Shown here piece by piece: positions 6,338 to 9,446 of a stretch of 9,446 nucleotides of DNA. Each line of letters starts with the position of its first letter. Position 1 is the first letter of the stretch. The notes beneath the pieces are model-generated. The model did no database searches. It had not been told where the DNA came from and was given only the letters and a program-made list of their open reading frames with translations. Position numbers and translations under genes: made by a program. The stretch is from DASRBA01 sp036559665 (GTDB lineage: Bacteria; Myxococcota; Myxococcia; Myxococcales; Myxococcaceae): the NCBI GenBank assembly GCA_036559665.1, contig DATBSS010000265.1, forward strand, positions 1 through 9,446, written 5' to 3'.

Positions 6338-7246
6338 TTATAACGCCCCGAACTCCAGCTTCATCAACGTCTGGCCGTCCACGTAGATGCCGTCCGCGTG
6401 GATGCTCCAGTGCAGGTGGGGCCCGGTCACACGCCCAGTCTTCCCTACCAGGCCCAGGGGCTGGCCCTGCTTGACCACGTCCCCCTCCTTCACCAGGAAC
6501 TTGGACATGTGGAAGTAGGCGGTGAGCAGCCCGCCGCCGTGGTTGACGATCACCGTGTTCCCGGAGGCGAAGCACTCGCGCACCATCACCACCACGCCGT
6601 CGTTGGCGGCCTCGATGGGCTCCCCGATGCTGCCGTCCAGGTCGGTGCCGAAGTGCTGGCTCTTCTTCTTGCCGTTGAACATCCGCAGGTCGCCGAAGGC
6701 GGCGGTGACGACGGACTGGCGCGGCCATTCGAAGCTCTTCTTGAACAGGCGCGGGCCGAAGGGCGTGTGCCAGGCGGCCTTGAACGCCTCCTGGTCCTGA
6801 GCGATCTGCTCCTTCGCCTCCGGGGGCGGGGCGATGAACTTGCGGTCCACGGAGAGCTCGCGCTTCGGGTAGTTGGGGTCCACCACGTCGACGGTGGCCT
6901 CCAGCGCGTAGGCGGGGCTGCCGCGGCGGGCGGGGACCTTCACCACGACCGGGAAGGTCCCCAGGGCGTGCTCCACCGGGAGCGCGGAGATGGCCTCGTG
7001 GCGGTCGCCCCAGCGGTAGAAGTGGAGCCTCCGGCCGGCCAGCTTCCCCGAGGGGAGCGCCTTCGCCCCCTGCACCACGATGAAGACCGGGTCGCCGGGC
7101 TTGGCGGTGCCGGGCTGGACGGTGACCGTGGGGCCCGAGGGGGCGGCAGGCGCGGGCGGGCCGTCGGGGGCGGGCGCGCCGAGCGGCGTCCCCCCGTCGG
7201 ACTGCGCCGCGGCCAGCGCCACGGCCAGCGCGCACCAGGCGATCAC
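6338..7246 (-). CDS. Exported M23-family (LytM/lysostaphin-type) zinc metallopeptidase
   Basis: This 302-aa protein is predicted to cut peptide cross-links in peptidoglycan. The M23 domain lies at about 175-285 and its zinc and catalytic residues are complete: H198 and D202 (HFGTD), H246 (YFH) and the HLH pair H277/H279 in GPHLHW. Residues 1-15 form a short hydrophobic signal-like segment ending AAAQ, without the usual basic n-region. A Pro/Ala/Gly linker (about 17-50) and a beta-rich domain (about 40-140) follow, the latter possibly an immunoglobulin-like or wall-facing module. The start is a GTG at 7246: an in-frame TAA lies about 70 bp upstream with no other start between. No good Shine-Dalgarno is visible, GAGG being too far away. 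It is the first gene of a pair with the cyclase and is divergent from serA. Alternative role: activator of amidases, though that usually goes with lost zinc ligands. Confidence 0.92.
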   Translation of the reverse strand: MIAWCALAVALAAAQSDGGTPLGAPAPDGPPAPAAPSGPTVTVQPGTAKPGDPVFIVVQGAKALPSGKLAGRRLHFYRWGDRHEAISALPVEHALGTFPVVVKVPARRGSPAYALEATVDVVDPNYPKRELSVDRKFIAPPPEAKEQIAQDQEAFKAAWHTPFGPRLFKKSFEWPRQSVVTAAFGDLRMFNGKKKSQHFGTDLDGSIGEPIEAANDGVVVMVRECFASGNTVIVNHGGGLLTAYFHMSKFLVKEGDVVKQGQPLGLVGKTGRVTGPHLHWSIHADGIYVDGQTLMKLEFGAL

Positions 7247-7290
7247 GGCGCGGGAGCATGCCTCAAACGGGGCGCGCCCGGGCGGCCTGC

Positions 7291-7319
7291 TTGACGCTCC
7301 AGATCGCGATCGTTAGGTT
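7291..7319 (+). promoter_or_regulatory. Sigma70-like promoter of serA with a palindrome in its spacer
   Basis: TTGACG (7291-7296) and TAGGTT (7314-7319) are separated by 17 bp, the ideal spacing for a housekeeping promoter, and the -10 keeps the key TA...T. The expected start, near 7326, leaves about 32 bases of leader before the ATG at 7358, including the ribosome site GAGGAA at 7342-7347. The spacer contains the perfect palindrome GATCGCGATC (7302-7311), placed where a repressor would block polymerase. Seen by eye only. Confidence 0.5.
7302..7311. repeat. Perfect 10-bp palindrome, candidate operator between serA and the M23 gene
   Basis: GATCGCGATC reads the same on both strands and sits inside the -35/-10 spacer of the putative serA promoter, 55 bp from the GTG of the divergent M23 gene. 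It could be a protein-binding site affecting serA, the M23/cyclase unit or both. A second self-complementary run, GGGCGCGCCC at 7270-7279, lies between it and the M23 gene but is less striking given the GC content. Confidence 0.35.
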
Positions 7320-7357
7320 CCGCGCGCCTTGTTCCCAGGGCGAGGAAGCGAGCGCGT

Positions 7358-8935
7358 ATGAAGGTGCTGGTGGCCGACGATCTCTCGGCGGATGGCGTGG
7401 AGATCCTGAAGGGCGGGGCGGGGCTGGAGGTCGACGTCAAGGTGGGGCTGAAGCCGGCGGAGCTGAAGGCGATCGTCGGCGGGTACGACGCCATCGCGGT
7501 CCGGTCCGCCACCAAGGTGACGGCGGAGATCGTGGAGGCGGGGAAGAACCTGAAGGTCATCGGCCGCGCCGGGGTGGGCGTGGACAACGTCGACCTCGAG
7601 GCGGCGAACAAGCGCGGCATCGTGGTGATGAACACGCCGGGCGGGAACACCATCACCGTGGCGGAGCTCACGGTGGCGATGATGATGGCCGTCTCGCGCC
7701 ACGTGGCCCAGGCCACCGCCAGCGTAAAGGGCGGGAAGTGGGAGAAGAAGAAGTTCCAGGGGCGGGAGGTGTTCGGGAAGACGCTGGGGGTCGTCGGCAT
7801 TGGGAACATCGGCAGCGTGGTGGTGGACCGGTGCCTGGGGATGAAGATGAAGGTGGTGGCGTATGACCCCTTCATCTCCGAGGCGGCGGCGCGGGAGATG
7901 GGCTGCGAACAGGTCACCCTGGACGAGCTGTTCCGGCGGAGCGACTACATCTCGATCCACGTTCCCTTGACGGAGCAGACCAAGGGCCTCATCGGCAAGG
8001 ACGCGCTGGCGAAGATGAAGAAGGGCGCGTTCCTGGTGAACTGCGCGCGCGGCGGCATCGTGGACGAGCAGGCGCTCTGCGACGCGCTGGCCTCCGGGCA
8101 CATTGGCGGAGCGGCGCTGGACGTGTTCGCGGAGGAGCCGGTGAAGCCGGACCACCCGCTGCTCAAGCAGGACGGGTTCATCTGCACGCCGCACCTGGGG
8201 GCGTCCACCGAGGAGGCGCAGCAGAACGTGGCCACCGCGCTGGCGGAGCAGATGGTGGACTTCCTCTGCCACGGGACCATCCGCAACGCGGTCAACGTGC
8301 CGTCGGTGTCGCGGGAACTGTTGCAGCAACTGGGGCCGTGGCTCAACCTCGCCCGCACCCTGGGCGCGCTGGCGGGGCAGCTCTCGCCGGAGGGCATCAC
8401 GGCGGTGGAGGTGGCGGTCTACGGGGAGGTGGGCCAGCACCCGATGAAGCCGGTGGTGGTGCAGGTGCTGAAGGGGTTGCTCTCGCAGTTCAGCGAGAAC
8501 GTGAACGAGGTGAACGCGCCGGTGTTCGCGAAGGAGCGCGGGATCCAGGTGATCGAGCAGCGGCGGGGAGAGCACGAGAGCTACACCTCCAGCATGGCGG
8601 TCACGGTGCGCGGGAAGGGCACGGTGGCGGTGGAGGGGACGGTGTTCGGGCGGAGGGATCCGCGCATCGTCCGGGTGGACCAGTTCGACATCGAGGCGGT
8701 GCCGCAGGGGCACCTCATCGCCATCTACAACAAGGACGTCCCCGGCGTGGTGGGGAAGGTGGGCACGGCGCTCGGCGACGGGGCGGTGAACATCGGGCGG
8801 ATCCACCTGTCCCGCGACAAGGACCGGGGTGACGCGTTCTCGCTGATCAACGTGGACAGCGAGCCGTCCGCGAAGATCCTCGACGCGCTGCGGGCCATCC
8901 CGGGCGTGACCGGCGTGCGGCACATCCGGCTGTAG
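7358..8935 (+). CDS. serA: D-3-phosphoglycerate dehydrogenase, long form with ASB and ACT domains
   Basis: This 525-aa enzyme catalyses the first step of serine synthesis from glycolysis, oxidising 3-phosphoglycerate with NAD to 3-phosphohydroxypyruvate in the cytoplasm. The NAD-binding motif is GVVGIGNIG (144-152), with D170 at the end of the next strand setting NAD preference. Catalytic residues are R231 (NCARGG), E260 (FAEEP) and H279 (TPHLGAST). An intervening ASB-type domain spans about 318-450 and a C-terminal ACT domain about 452-525. Length and order match the Mycobacterium tuberculosis type. The ACT pocket keeps D460 and N478 at positions that bind serine there, while its Tyr461 is Asn458 here, so feedback inhibition by serine is plausible but not certain. 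The ATG at 7358 has GAGGAA 10 bp upstream. It stands alone, with no other serine gene nearby, and its stop is 30 bp from a convergent gene. Confidence 0.96.
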   Translation: MKVLVADDLSADGVEILKGGAGLEVDVKVGLKPAELKAIVGGYDAIAVRSATKVTAEIVEAGKNLKVIGRAGVGVDNVDLEAANKRGIVVMNTPGGNTITVAELTVAMMMAVSRHVAQATASVKGGKWEKKKFQGREVFGKTLGVVGIGNIGSVVVDRCLGMKMKVVAYDPFISEAAAREMGCEQVTLDELFRRSDYISIHVPLTEQTKGLIGKDALAKMKKGAFLVNCARGGIVDEQALCDALASGHIGGAALDVFAEEPVKPDHPLLKQDGFICTPHLGASTEEAQQNVATALAEQMVDFLCHGTIRNAVNVPSVSRELLQQLGPWLNLARTLGALAGQLSPEGITAVEVAVYGEVGQHPMKPVVVQVLKGLLSQFSENVNEVNAPVFAKERGIQVIEQRRGEHESYTSSMAVTVRGKGTVAVEGTVFGRRDPRIVRVDQFDIEAVPQGHLIAIYNKDVPGVVGKVGTALGDGAVNIGRIHLSRDKDRGDAFSLINVDSEPSAKILDALRAIPGVTGVRHIRL

Positions 8936-8950
8936 CGGCGCGGTTCGCCG
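8936..8950. terminator. Possible small hairpin between convergent genes
   Basis: CGGCG-CGGTT-CGCCG is a perfect 5-bp stem with a 5-base loop, directly after the serA stop and 15 bp from the stop of the opposing gene. No T-run follows on either strand, so it is at best a weak or factor-assisted terminator, and GC content alone makes such stems common. It is the only candidate in the 30-bp gap. Confidence 0.25.
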
Positions 8951-8965
8951 GACCGTTGCCTGCCG

Positions 8966-9446
8966 CTAGGGTCTGTGAGGTGTAACTGCGTCAGGCGAAG
9001 AGGCAACGGTAACGGTGTACCCGGACCCGGCGCCGTCATCCACCGGGCTCGAGCACGATTGGTCGTGTGGAACCGCGAAGCGGCAGGTGGCAGTCCGCGG
9101 GTTACCGCTGCCATCGGTCACCACGAAATTCACTCCATATACGCGCCCGTTGCCTTGCCCCTGGCGCTCGGAGCGGATGGAGAACGAGCTGTTACCGGTG
9201 ACGACGATGTCGCCCAGGGTGTGGCCGTCGCCGTTGCCATTCGCATCCTCCGGCTCGTCGCTGTAGATGGAGATGATGGTGCCCTGGGCGTCGATATCCA
9301 CGCTCCCGGCGCAGTTGTCGGCGGCGCTGGCGCAGTCCGAGAGATGGAACGAGCGCATGGTGTGGTTTGGTGGCCAGAGCTGCATCACGGGGCTCACGGA
9401 GACCTGGGGCGCACTGGTGTCCTGGACGGTGACCGTTCCGGTGCAA
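8966..9446 (-). CDS. C-terminal end of a secreted WPPNH/HYR-like Ig-fold repeat protein (5' truncated by the window)
   Basis: The frame is open from the window edge to TAG at 8966-8968, giving 159 residues of a C-terminus. It begins with CTGTVTVQDTSAP, the end of an HYR-like beta-sandwich repeat. LWPPNH follows, then a D-C pair, SDEPEDANGNGDG, RSERQGQGNGRVY and VTDGSGN with VPHDQ. This order is typical of the WPPNH modules found in extracellular proteins of myxobacteria and actinobacteria. Such domains have structural or adhesive roles rather than known catalysis. No MYXO-CTERM or other sorting signal is visible at the end (...VTPHRP). The GTG within the fragment (9397) is unlikely to be the start because the repeat continues upstream of it. 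Codons such as GTA, TAT, GGA, AGA, ACA and TCT are commoner than in neighbouring genes, hinting at a different origin or weak selection. Confidence 0.8.
   Translation of the reverse strand, partial: CTGTVTVQDTSAPQVSVSPVMQLWPPNHTMRSFHLSDCASAADNCAGSVDIDAQGTIISIYSDEPEDANGNGDGHTLGDIVVTGNSSFSIRSERQGQGNGRVYGVNFVVTDGSGNPRTATCRFAVPHDQSCSSPVDDGAGSGYTVTVASSPDAVTPHRP

Noticed and set aside
6327..7259. N-terminal extension of the cyclase frame to 776 codons
   Set aside because: The extension runs through the M23 gene in another frame and is Arg/Gly/Pro-rich. The ATG at 6326 with its ribosome site gives a natural start.
7313..8923. Reverse open frame of 536 codons opposite serA
   Set aside because: Composition is dominated by His, Arg, Leu and Val, and it lies exactly opposite an unmistakable serA. 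It is a GC artefact.
1..9446. CRISPR arrays, tRNA or rRNA genes, insertion sequences, attachment sites
   Set aside because: No regularly spaced repeats, cloverleaf sequences, rRNA motifs, transposase motifs or paired terminal repeats were seen on reading both strands.

Overview
The window is very GC-rich, with G/C-ending codons throughout, genes packed head to tail, and several gene types common in Myxococcota (a WPPNH-type secreted repeat protein, a stand-alone class III cyclase, a TetR-controlled acyl-CoA gene set). A myxobacterium, perhaps of the Myxococcus/Corallococcus/Archangium group, is the best guess. It rests on gene style only, since there is no rRNA or other marker here.

Layout, left to right. 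(1) At 1-405, the C-terminal end of an unrecognised, probably exported protein. (2) At 419-2723, a tight three-gene forward operon: a TetR regulator, a crotonase-fold enoyl-CoA hydratase/isomerase, and a beta-keto acid cleavage enzyme (BKACE, DUF849 family). Consecutive genes overlap by 31 and 4 bp. (3) At 2813-4921, a large forward orphan gene (702 aa) with a Pro/Ala/Thr-rich N-terminus and a Gly/Ser beta-strand-like middle. It ends 7 bp from the convergent neighbour. (4) At 7246-4929, a reverse two-gene unit: an exported M23 (LytM-type) endopeptidase followed 11 bp later by an adenylate cyclase with an N-terminal zinc-ribbon-like region. (5) At 7358-8935, a forward long-form serA (phosphoglycerate dehydrogenase), divergent from the M23 gene across a 111-bp spacer. 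That spacer holds a good sigma70-like promoter with a perfect 10-bp palindrome between its -35 and -10. (6) At 8966-9446, the C-terminal end of a reverse-strand secreted WPPNH/HYR-like protein that runs off the window and has noticeably less biased codon use.

How the genes may work together. The TetR/crotonase/BKACE set reads as a small inducible catabolic module. BKACE would condense a beta-keto acid with acetyl-CoA to give acetoacetate plus a new acyl-CoA, and the crotonase would act on an acyl-CoA before or after that step. The M23/cyclase pair joins a periplasmic wall-cutting enzyme to a cytoplasmic cAMP source. serA is a housekeeping entry to serine synthesis. There is no CRISPR array, tRNA, rRNA, insertion sequence or phage gene, and no non-coding stretch over about 111 bp. 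The observations most worth following are the BKACE specificity-residue changes, the crotonase lacking one catalytic Glu, the zinc-ribbon cyclase and the orphan gene.
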